A DNA stretch of 6,787 bases from CAZKMQ01 sp964554065 (GTDB lineage: Bacteria; Patescibacteriota; Patescibacteriia; Magasanikbacterales; JBBTQS01). Shown one piece after another: positions 1-5,275 of this stretch (position 1 is its first letter; each line of letters opens with the position of its first letter). The stretch covers positions 1-6,787 of the forward strand of contig CAZKMQ010000049.1 of NCBI GenBank assembly GCA_964554065.1, in the 5' to 3' direction. Made by a program: the position numbers and the translations under genes. The notes beneath the pieces were generated by a model. The model did not search any database and had not been told where the DNA came from. It was given only the letters and a program-made list of their open reading frames with translations.

Positions 1-353
1 CGTGCGTCAATCTTAGTGGCGGTGCCGGTTATGCTTTTAATGCGTTTGTTTTCAATGTTGACTCCAGCTTTTTTATTTGATGAACGGATTTTGAAACCGT
101 AAAAGACGATTAGCAATGTTACAATGCCAAATCCGCCCAAAATTAGTGCTTCATTGTTGTTTTCAATACCGCCTAATAACCAGGCACCAAGTGTTGGTAG
201 TGCCATGAACAGCCCAAGGACAATAAGGAGCCAAGCAGTTACATTACGTGCTTTCATCATGCTGTGCAGCACGGCTTTCTGTGTGGAAGACAGCTGTCCG
301 CTCATGTTTGGCGCAAGCGCTTCAATTATATATTCTTTTGGGTCTGGTTTCAT
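1..353 (-). CDS. N-terminal part of an unrecognised two-helix membrane protein (cut by window edge)
   Basis: The frame is open from the ATG at 353-351 to the window edge, giving 117 codons plus two bases, so the C-terminus is missing. Residues 1-36 are hydrophilic and probably cytoplasmic (MKPDPKEYIIEALAPNMSGQ). Two hydrophobic helices follow at about 40-61 and 69-88, joined by a short GGIENNN loop. A basic tail begins at 89 (KIRSSNKKAG), so both ends probably face the cytoplasm. I do not recognise the family and assign no function. No Shine-Dalgarno precedes the start; a -10-like GACAAT lies 8 nt upstream, so the mRNA may be leaderless. The gene is divergent from the 445 gene and shares its -35 region. 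It is real by its composition, matching the other AT-rich genes here, and by its coherent membrane topology. Antisense frames over it are shadows. Confidence 0.75.
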   Translation of the reverse strand, partial: MKPDPKEYIIEALAPNMSGQLSSTQKAVLHSMMKARNVTAWLLIVLGLFMALPTLGAWLLGGIENNNEALILGGFGIVTLLIVFYGFKIRSSNKKAGVNIENKRIKSITGTATKIDA

Positions 354-361
354 ATGTTGCT

Positions 362-391
362 ATTGTCTCACACAAAGCAGCTGCTTGACAA
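362..391 (-). promoter_or_regulatory. Predicted promoter of the leftward membrane-protein gene
   Basis: Read on the minus strand, TTGTCA (391-386, 5/6 to consensus) is followed by an 18-nt spacer and GACAAT (367-362, 4/6). The -10 box ends 8 nt before the ATG, which places transcription start at or next to the start codon. The -35 box is the complement of the -35 of the rightward promoter, so the two polymerase sites overlap. Prediction by inspection only. Confidence 0.4.
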
Positions 392-413
392 ATCATTTTC
401 ATTTAAGTACGAT
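385..413 (+). promoter_or_regulatory. Predicted sigma70-type promoter for the 445 gene
   Basis: A perfect TTGACA (385-390) is followed by a 17-nt spacer and TACGAT (408-413, 4/6). Start of transcription would be near 420, leaving a leader of about 25 nt that contains the AGGAGG site at 435-440, 4 nt before the ATG. The shared -35 with the divergent promoter means the two genes may be jointly controlled. Confidence 0.55.
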
Positions 414-444
414 AAATAGGTGCTAGGATAATGCAGGAGGGGCA

Positions 445-747
445 ATGTCCGCAATTGAAGATTCTCCACAACAAATGGTTCTCAATGTCAGTATCAGCAA
501 GGACGGCTGTAGCGGTGTGTTGCGATATGGATTGGGTAAGCCGACATCCGGCGTTCGGTTCAGAAGCAAGATAGCTGGAAAGTTTGTCGCGGCGCGCATC
601 ATCGCTCATGGCAGGAGCAGTGGTAACTTGTCACGTGATAATGCTGAACAGCTCGGCAGTTCGATCGGGCATGTCATCGCCGCATCGGACCTGGTTCAGG
701 GGCAGTCCGGTACGCAGCTAGACCAGTTGAACTGGTTCCAGATTTGA
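445..747 (+). CDS. Orphan 100-residue protein
   Basis: The ATG at 445 is chosen because a strong ribosome site AGGAGG (435-440) lies 4 nt upstream, behind a TTGACA promoter; a terminator follows the TGA. The product begins MSAIEDSPQQMVLNVSISKD. It has no signal peptide, no membrane segment and a single cysteine, so it is probably cytosolic. The first 35 residues alternate hydrophobic and polar like beta strands (MVLNVSISKD, GVLRYGLGK). The rest could be helical and ends DQLNWFQI. I recognise no family and assign no function. The gene is more GC-rich than its neighbours on both sides and uses a Shine-Dalgarno while they do not. An antisense frame (609-403) overlaps it but has no ribosome site. 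The isolated promoter-gene-terminator unit is the main argument that the gene is real. Confidence 0.62.
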   Translation: MSAIEDSPQQMVLNVSISKDGCSGVLRYGLGKPTSGVRFRSKIAGKFVAARIIAHGRSSGNLSRDNAEQLGSSIGHVIAASDLVQGQSGTQLDQLNWFQI

Positions 748-752
748 GAACC

Positions 753-810
753 GCCCATTAGGGCACCAAACACAAAAGAACATGTTGCGACTCAGCGTGT
801 TCTTTTTCTT
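753..810 (+). terminator. Rho-independent terminator after the 445 gene
   Basis: The arm AAAAGAACATG (774-784) pairs with CGTGTTCTTTT (796-806) through one G-U pair across an 11-nt loop. A T-rich run continues to 810. A small GCCC-ATTA-GGGC hairpin (753-764) sits between the stop codon and this stem. Together they close the 445 gene as a single-gene transcript. Confidence 0.8.
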
Positions 811-862
811 TATAAAAATAACTACGCGTAAAAATACTCCTCTGGCTGTTCGTCAGATTTTT

Positions 863-871
863 TGATATACT
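863..871 (+). promoter_or_regulatory. Extended -10 promoter for the DUF389 gene
   Basis: TG at 863-864 precedes TATACT (866-871, 5/6 to TATAAT) with the one-base gap of an extended -10. There is no good -35. The box ends 11 nt before the ATG at 883 and no Shine-Dalgarno is present, so transcription probably starts within a few bases of the start codon. Confidence 0.5.
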
Positions 872-882
872 AGCTTCACTAT

Positions 883-1554
883 ATGGCGAAAAAGAACAGT
901 ACAAATCAAAAATTGCTCAAGGTAAATCTTGCTGATCAATATCACACAGTTGATGAATTAGTTGCGCGTAGTAGGCCTAGTTCGGTGTATTACACCATGC
1001 TTGTTCTTTCTTCGCTTATCGTTGCATCAGGCTTGTTACTCAATAACTCAGCGATAGTTATTGGTGGCATGCTAGTAACGCCAGTGCTTACACCAATACT
1101 ATTGATAGCGCTTGGCTTGTCAATTGGAGAATTGCAACCGATTAAGCGTGCAATACTGCTTGTAATGAAATCAGTTGGTGTGGTTGTTGTGGCATCATTG
1201 GTATTGGCACTGGTATTTGGATCGCCGCAGGGTAGCTTCACATTTGATGATAGTGCAAAGACTGCGGTTTTGTACTTTGTTGTGGCTATTGCATCAGGAA
1301 TTGCAGCAACTTTTGCCTGGACAAACAAGGAAATCGCAGAAGTATTGCCAGGAGTTGCTATTGCTGTGTCACTCGTGCCGCCGCTTGCTATTGCAGGAAT
1401 TGGTATTTCATTCTGGGATGTAAGTGTAGTCCGGTTTCATTTTCTCATATTTTTGTTTAACTTACTGGGCATTATTGTTGGCTCAGTCTTTGTTTTCTCC
1501 CTTTCAAAATTCTATAGAAGTCGGCGAGAATTGCGAAAAAAATCTGAAGAATAA
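883..1554 (+). CDS. DUF389 family integral membrane protein
   Basis: The 223-residue product has a hydrophilic N-terminus (1-35), about six membrane segments (roughly 37-53, 57-79, 90-112, 126-146, 153-177, 184-207) and a basic C-terminal tail (YRSRRELRKKSEE). Two signatures identify the family: NSAIVIGGMLVTPVLTPIL (55-73) and LPGVAIAVSLVPPLAIAGIG (155-174), both characteristic of DUF389 proteins. The family is widespread but has no established biochemical function, so none is given. Some members carry extra cytoplasmic domains; this copy is a minimal single-domain form. The ATG at 883 is favoured because residues just after it fit the family and an extended -10 box lies directly upstream; the message is probably leaderless. 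The gene stands alone between two terminators and converges on the CuA lipoprotein gene. Confidence 0.9.
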   Translation: MAKKNSTNQKLLKVNLADQYHTVDELVARSRPSSVYYTMLVLSSLIVASGLLLNNSAIVIGGMLVTPVLTPILLIALGLSIGELQPIKRAILLVMKSVGVVVVASLVLALVFGSPQGSFTFDDSAKTAVLYFVVAIASGIAATFAWTNKEIAEVLPGVAIAVSLVPPLAIAGIGISFWDVSVVRFHFLIFLFNLLGIIVGSVFVFSLSKFYRSRRELRKKSEE

Positions 1555-1590
1555 AAAACTTCTGATCACGTGATCAGAAGTTTTTTATTC
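1549..1590. terminator. Perfect 42-bp palindrome, bidirectional terminator
   Basis: Every base from 1549 to 1590 pairs about a centre between 1569 and 1570; the core is TGATCACGTGATCA. It is flanked by A6 on the left and T6 on the right, so it reads as a hairpin with a U-run on either strand. It contains the TAA of the DUF389 gene (1552-1554) and begins 7 nt after the stop of the convergent lipoprotein gene (1597-1599). It therefore probably terminates both genes. Confidence 0.88.
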
Positions 1591-1596
1591 ATTTTA

Positions 1597-2154
1597 TTAT
1601 TGGACAATTAAGGTGCCTCGCATGCCACTGTGTCCTGACCCACAGAATACGCTGCAGAAGAAGGAGAAGGATCCAGATTTGTCTGCAGTAAATTCAATTG
1701 TGTGAACTTGACCTGGTAATAGTTTTTCGTTGATGCCAAACGCGCTCAATGCAAATCCGTGGTCAACATCAATGTTATCAATAATCAGTCGGACGCGGTC
1801 ATCTTTGTTCACGGTAATAGTTGATGGCTCGAAAACCCACTTTTTTGAAATTATGTTGAACTCTTTTACTGTTGGTTCAACAGGTTCTGGTATTTTTTCA
1901 ACTACTGGTTCTTTCTCAACTTCTACTTTTGTATCTACATCTGGCTCTGGATCAGCTTCAGTTTCAGTAGTTGGTTCTTTAATCTCACTAGTTTCATTGG
2001 TTTCAATTTCAACTTCTTCAATAATCTGCTCTTCTGTTTGTGGTTTTTCCGTATTATCTGTTTTTGGTGATCGCTCTATCGAGTCGCTAGCACCGCACCC
2101 TGCACCAACAACTGCAATTGCTCCAAATGTAAGTATAATTTGTTTGATTTTCAT
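1597..2154 (-). CDS. Predicted lipoprotein with C-terminal CuA-type cupredoxin domain
   Basis: The 185-residue product begins MKIKQIILTFGAIAVVGAGC, a lipoprotein-like signal ending at Cys20; the lipobox is imperfect because Gly sits at -3. Residues 21-95 are an acidic Glu/Pro/Thr/Val-rich low-complexity stalk. Residues 97-185 form a cupredoxin domain. His132 (VDHGF) and CSVFCGSGHSGM (167-178) supply His132, Cys167, Cys171, His175 and Met178. This is the ligand spacing of the binuclear CuA site in cytochrome oxidase subunit II and nitrous oxide reductase. The usual Glu between the cysteines is Val169, but that position binds through its backbone carbonyl. Likely role: membrane-tethered extracytoplasmic copper binding or electron transfer (inference). 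No oxidase subunit is nearby. A longer frame from a TTG at 2193 exists, but the ATG at 2154 starts the signal peptide exactly. It lies 48 nt after the HAD gene on the same strand. Confidence 0.88.
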   Translation of the reverse strand: MKIKQIILTFGAIAVVGAGCGASDSIERSPKTDNTEKPQTEEQIIEEVEIETNETSEIKEPTTETEADPEPDVDTKVEVEKEPVVEKIPEPVEPTVKEFNIISKKWVFEPSTITVNKDDRVRLIIDNIDVDHGFALSAFGINEKLLPGQVHTIEFTADKSGSFSFFCSVFCGSGHSGMRGTLIVQ

Positions 2155-2163
2155 AAATGATTT

Positions 2164-2193
2164 ATTAAATAGTGTAGATCTAGCGTATCGCAA
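2164..2193 (-). promoter_or_regulatory. Possible promoter of the CuA lipoprotein gene
   Basis: On the minus strand, TTGCGA (2193-2188, 4/6) precedes TTTAAT (2169-2164, 5/6) with an 18-nt spacer. The -10 box ends 9 nt before the ATG at 2154, and there is no Shine-Dalgarno, the same layout as the other AT-rich genes. If used, the lipoprotein can be expressed apart from the HAD gene upstream. Weak evidence. Confidence 0.3.
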
Positions 2194-2202
2194 ATAGATG
2201 AT

Positions 2203-2838
2203 TTACGCAATAACTGCATGCATAAGCTGGGTTAAGGAGTCATATATTGCTTTTGGATTAGCTGTGGCAATTCTTTCGCGCGTATGATAGCCAGTGGTCA
2301 CAGCAAGCGAACTGCATCCAGCACGATTTGCTGCAAGCATGTCATGATCTGTATCTCCAATATAGGCGCTCTTAGAAATAGGTACTTCAAGCTCTTCAAG
2401 CAAATTGCTAATTCCTGCGGTTTTGTCTCGTTGATCTCCAACAATAGCATCGCACAATGAATCAATTCCATACGAACGCGCCTCATTTGTCAGGTTATAT
2501 TGTGGATGCGCAGAAAGTATAGCAATTCTAATGCCGTTTTGTTTTAGTCTGTGTAGTACAGCAAGTGCATCATCATACACGGTTGGTACGATGCCTTCTG
2601 CAACTACCTCATTGAGTTTTTTCTTGTATAATTCCCAAATTTCATCAGGATCCACATCAAGACCTTGTTCCTTGAAATATTGAGTGCAACTACCGGCCGC
2701 TTCTTTATAAAACTCATCAAAAGAAAGTGAGGTTGGCATATTATATTGCGCACGAATGCGCATGTTGGATTTGTATACTGGCATACGATCGTCACTTATT
2801 GTGCCGCTCCAGTCAAAAATCATCATGTCAAATTGCAT
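2203..2838 (-). CDS. HAD-superfamily hydrolase, phosphoglycolate phosphatase-like, with altered motif I
   Basis: The 211-residue cytosolic protein has the HAD order: motif I FDWSGT (8-13, nucleophile Asp9), an alpha-helical C1-type cap (about 17-88), motif II ILSAH (107-111, Ser109), motif III Lys139 in GDQRDKTAG, and motif IV GDTDHD (161-166, Asp162 and Asp166 for Mg2+). The C-terminus (GYHTRERI... NPKAIYDSLTQL) resembles Gph-type phosphatases. Motif I is unusual: ordinary phosphatases have DxDGT, where the second Asp is the acid/base, but here that residue is Ser11. Phosphonatase has Ala at this place and P-type ATPases have Thr, so the substrate or even the reaction may differ; I give no gene symbol. 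The start ATG at 2838 is set by motif I lying nine residues in. It is divergent from the 2879 gene with a 40-bp gap and may be co-transcribed with the lipoprotein gene downstream. Confidence 0.9.
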   Translation of the reverse strand: MQFDMMIFDWSGTISDDRMPVYKSNMRIRAQYNMPTSLSFDEFYKEAAGSCTQYFKEQGLDVDPDEIWELYKKKLNEVVAEGIVPTVYDDALAVLHRLKQNGIRIAILSAHPQYNLTNEARSYGIDSLCDAIVGDQRDKTAGISNLLEELEVPISKSAYIGDTDHDMLAANRAGCSSLAVTTGYHTRERIATANPKAIYDSLTQLMHAVIA

Positions 2839-2860
2839 AGTCGATCTGGTTAGTACATCT

Positions 2861-2873
2861 ATGATACACTATA
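2861..2873. promoter_or_regulatory. Overlapping divergent -10 elements
   Basis: Rightward: TG (2862-2863), one base, then TACACT (2865-2870, 4/6) forms an extended -10 that ends 8 nt before the ATG at 2879, with no Shine-Dalgarno. Leftward: TATCAT (2866-2861, 5/6) or TATAGT (2873-2868, 5/6) could serve the HAD gene. Both directions must be served within a 40-bp gap, so the promoters necessarily overlap. Good -35 boxes were not found. Confidence 0.4.
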
Positions 2874-2878
2874 ACTAT

Positions 2879-4705
2879 ATGAGACTGTGGATAATTACCG
2901 CATTGCTAGTTGGTGTTGCAGGGGTTTCAATAACAGCAGCAACAGCCACAACACGAGTTGAAGTTGAAGCAGAGCAAACACTGCAAGCATGTTTGGATCG
3001 TGTGGAGTTGCAGCGCAGGCAAATGAGCCCGCGCTCTTTTGATTATGATACTGAATTGGCTAAGTGTTATCGAGTTGAAGAATCAGAAACATCAACCTCA
3101 ACTGAGGTAACGCGTCGAGAGACAGTAGTTGCCGAACCGGTTTATGTTACACCAACCACTACTACTCAGCCGCTAATTTCTACCACTACAGAAAAGAGCA
3201 TGCCAGAGATTGTAATGAGCACAACCACTGAAGAGGTTATAGTGCAGCCTATTGAAACATTCAGTGACTCTCCATTTGATAATCCTGAACCAGAGCAGGA
3301 ATTCACTATAGAAGAGGTAGAAGCGCTGGTTAATGATGCTGATGTGCTCAACCAATGTATTCAAGATGTTTACGCAGGTTTTGAAGCGGGGACATTAGAT
3401 CTTCCATATACAGAGTCTTTGCAAAATTGCTACATTGGCACAGCCTATGAGCAGTTTGTGCCTGAATCACCTGATGTAAATCACAAAACAGCATTGACAT
3501 TTCCTAAGGTTGAGGATGTTTTTGAAAGTAAGGGAGCGCAACTTGATGTGCAAGCAGCTTATGATTCAATTGAGCGTGATCTTACAATTGAAGAGTCCCA
3601 AAATATTTCAGACTGCTTTGTTGCACTTAGCGAAAATTATGATCTTGCAGCAGGTCCGTCTTCTGAAGTGCAACTTGAGATTGCAAAGTGTTATGAAGGA
3701 ACATCATACGCGCCGATTGCAGAAGTTTATAAGAAGATTGCACTGCGTGTTGACTGCGCAAATGATTCTCTTGGTGAGGGCCGTGTGTTCTCAATTGTAA
3801 AAAACCAAGACTTCAAAGGTAAAGAGCTCGCGATCGTTGAAAAGTGTATTATTGAGCGCAGCGCAAAAGTGGGCGCAAGTCTTGCAGTTGTGAATGCTGT
3901 TGCTGGATTGGGTGGGGGAAATAGTATGGCGCTTTTGTATTTTTTGATTAGTCAGCCATTTGTATTGCTTATGGCGCGTCGTAAAAAGGCTCAGTGGGGA
4001 ACAGTGTACAACAGTTATTCTCGCAGACCGGTTGACTTGAGTATTGTGCGGCTGCTTAAGAAAACATCCGTGTTCCGCACTCGGGTTACTGATGGCAATG
4101 GTCGTTATTTGTTCTTTGCTGAGCCGGGGAATTATGGATTAGAAGCTCGTAAGTCTGGCTTCACATTCCCATCACTGCTGCTCAAAGGGCTCAAGTCTAA
4201 GTTCATGAAAGTAAGTGCATCACAAGGTGTGATTAATGATGATATTCCAATTGACCCAATAGTTAAGGATAAGACAGCTGGTCAGCTAAAAGTTCGTCGT
4301 GCGCGTCTTTCCACTCATCATTTTGTGGCTGCTCTTTCACCTATAGTAGTAACAACTGCTGCAGTTCTTGACCCTAAAGCGTGGATGATTATTCTAGCAC
4401 TTCTAAGCATTGCACTTTTTGTTTTTGTAAAAAATAGAATTATTGGCGCAAAGCCAACAACATTCGGTCATGTAAAAGATGCCGCTGGTAAGCCAATTAA
4501 AAATGCTGTTGTGCGATTGTTCACTAAAGAGTTTAGTAAGTTGGTAGATTCTGGATTAACTGATCGCAGTGGACGGTTCGCATTTCTGGTTGGGGAGGGG
4601 ACATACTTTTTCACTGTGGAGCATAAAGGAAAGAAAAAACAGTCTGGCGTTACAAAGATAAAACCAGGTGAAGATGGTTGGATTGCATCAGATATTGTAG
4701 TTTAA
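2879..4705 (+). CDS. Envelope protein with four cysteine-pair units, membrane segments and two carboxypeptidase-regulatory-like domains
   Basis: The 608-residue product starts with a signal peptide or signal anchor (MRLWIITALLVGVAGVSITA). The frame is open 41 codons farther upstream, but that stretch overlaps the HAD gene; the ATG at 2879 starts the hydrophobic segment. Order: Cys pair 38/63; Thr/Glu/Pro-rich linker 68-140; Cys pairs 160/184, 246/271 and 293/323; hydrophobic segment about 332-365 ending ARRKK; beta-sandwich domain 373-432 (GTVYNSYSRRPV, TDGNGRYLFFAEPGNYGLEA); hydrophobic hairpin about 482-518; a second copy 528-600 (GHVKDAAGKPIKNAVVRL, TDRSGRFAFLVGEGTYFFTV). The two late domains fit the carboxypeptidase-regulatory-like (transthyretin-like) fold, usually structural or adhesive. 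The second Cys of units 2 and 3 sits in a shared motif (CYIGTAY, CYEGTSY). Basic residues after the membrane segments predict the beta domains inside the cell, which is odd. Probably a surface or envelope structural protein; function unknown. Confidence 0.85.
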   Translation: MRLWIITALLVGVAGVSITAATATTRVEVEAEQTLQACLDRVELQRRQMSPRSFDYDTELAKCYRVEESETSTSTEVTRRETVVAEPVYVTPTTTTQPLISTTTEKSMPEIVMSTTTEEVIVQPIETFSDSPFDNPEPEQEFTIEEVEALVNDADVLNQCIQDVYAGFEAGTLDLPYTESLQNCYIGTAYEQFVPESPDVNHKTALTFPKVEDVFESKGAQLDVQAAYDSIERDLTIEESQNISDCFVALSENYDLAAGPSSEVQLEIAKCYEGTSYAPIAEVYKKIALRVDCANDSLGEGRVFSIVKNQDFKGKELAIVEKCIIERSAKVGASLAVVNAVAGLGGGNSMALLYFLISQPFVLLMARRKKAQWGTVYNSYSRRPVDLSIVRLLKKTSVFRTRVTDGNGRYLFFAEPGNYGLEARKSGFTFPSLLLKGLKSKFMKVSASQGVINDDIPIDPIVKDKTAGQLKVRRARLSTHHFVAALSPIVVTTAAVLDPKAWMIILALLSIALFVFVKNRIIGAKPTTFGHVKDAAGKPIKNAVVRLFTKEFSKLVDSGLTDRSGRFAFLVGEGTYFFTVEHKGKKKQSGVTKIKPGEDGWIASDIVV

Positions 4706-4716
4706 AAAACTGTCTA

Positions 4717-4728
4717 GTCAAGCTTGAC
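4717..4728. repeat. 12-bp perfect palindrome over the -35 of the 4798 promoter
   Basis: GTCAAGCTTGAC is its own reverse complement and its right half supplies most of the TTGACA -35 box (4724-4729). It starts 12 nt after the stop of the 2879 gene. It has no loop and no good U-run, so it is a poor terminator; a protein-binding site is the alternative. A 12-bp palindrome can occur by chance, so its position is the only argument. Confidence 0.35.
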
Positions 4729-4752
4729 AAAAATCGTTAAACACTTCATATT
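4724..4752 (+). promoter_or_regulatory. Predicted strong promoter for the 4798 gene
   Basis: A perfect TTGACA (4724-4729) is followed by a 17-nt spacer and CATATT (4747-4752, 4/6). Start of transcription would be near 4759, giving a leader of about 39 nt with the ribosome site AAAGGAGGG (4785-4793). The -35 and spacer start (CTTGACAAAAATCGT) nearly match those of the promoter at 5575. Confidence 0.6.
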
Positions 4753-4762
4753 GAGTTTAACG
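4735..4762. promoter_or_regulatory. Inverted repeat flanking the -10 box, possible operator
   Basis: CGTTAAAC (4735-4742) and GTTTAACG (4755-4762) are exact inverted copies with a 12-nt gap. The left arm lies in the promoter spacer and the right arm covers the predicted transcription start, with the -10 box between them. Arm centres are 20 bp apart, about two helical turns, as expected for a dimeric repressor. No regulator gene is in the window. Confidence 0.4.
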
Positions 4763-4797
4763 TACATTAACAATTACACAAACCAAAGGAGGGTAGT

Positions 4798-5253
4798 ATG
4801 CGATGGTTGTGTAGTATTCTTTTGTTGTTTGCGCTAACAAATAGCGCTAGTGCGGCAGAATATGCCGTTGACAAGTTCCACCCAATTCCGTTTAAGGCGG
4901 ATGCGGGGAAAAGCGTAAGCTTCGGAGTTGACTTCTATGTCTTCAACGATGCATACAACTGCGGATCTGTGAAGTACACATTGAAGACATCCGGTGGCAG
5001 TCAGGTCACCAGCACAACGATCGTGCTGGACGGCTCAAAGTCATCGTATGGCTCAAACCTGTATTTCACTGCTCCAAGCAGTGCTGGAGCATATTCGTAC
5101 TCGGTATACTTCAACTACAGTGGATGTAACTACACTGGTTCAGGCACGGTAGGTACATTTACGTTGTCAGTGAGTGGAGGCTCTAGTGGTGGGTCTGGCA
5201 ACGAGACTTGTGTTCCTGGTGATCTGAAAGAAGAATGGTCTTTCTCAAGTTAG
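4798..5253 (+). CDS. Secreted beta-rich protein, main part of a frameshifted surface protein
   Basis: The ATG at 4798 follows AGGAGG (4787-4792) by 5 nt and starts a clear Sec signal peptide (MRWLCSILLLFALTNSASA, cleavage before AEYAVDKF). Residues 20-130 alternate beta-strand-like segments rich in Tyr, Ser, Thr and Gly. They contain two cysteines (Cys55, Cys109) that could form one disulfide, as in an Ig-like domain. A Gly/Ser linker (SGGSSGGSGNETC) follows, then the frame ends at the TAG 5251-5253 after 151 residues. The ending GDLKEEWSFSS looks like out-of-frame read-through, because the adjacent frame continues without interruption into an acidic stalk and C-terminal membrane anchor (5228-5488). 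One transcript with a single promoter and terminator covers both parts. Likely a cell-surface protein that is anchored when whole. The family is not recognised. Confidence 0.8.
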   Translation: MRWLCSILLLFALTNSASAAEYAVDKFHPIPFKADAGKSVSFGVDFYVFNDAYNCGSVKYTLKTSGGSQVTSTTIVLDGSKSSYGSNLYFTAPSSAGAYSYSVYFNYSGCNYTGSGTVGTFTLSVSGGSSGGSGNETCVPGDLKEEWSFSS

Positions 5254-5275
5254 CATCCAACAAGTCACACCTGAC

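Noticed and set aside
403..609. Minus-strand open frame of 68 codons
   Set aside because: It lies antisense to the 445 gene and over its promoter, has no ribosome site, and runs against the terminator at 774-806.
1730..2197. Plus-strand open frame of 155 codons, Ser/Thr/Val-rich
   Set aside because: Antisense shadow of the CuA lipoprotein; its low-complexity composition is the complement of the Glu/Thr/Val stalk codons.
2756..2878. Forty-one-codon N-terminal extension of the 2879 gene
   Set aside because: It overlaps the HAD start region and would put a hydrophilic stretch ahead of a clear signal peptide that begins exactly at the 2879 ATG.
4706..4729. Terminator for the 2879 gene
   Set aside because: The palindrome has no loop when folded fully and only a short A-rich tail, not a U-run, on the plus strand, so read-through into the 4798 gene cannot be excluded.
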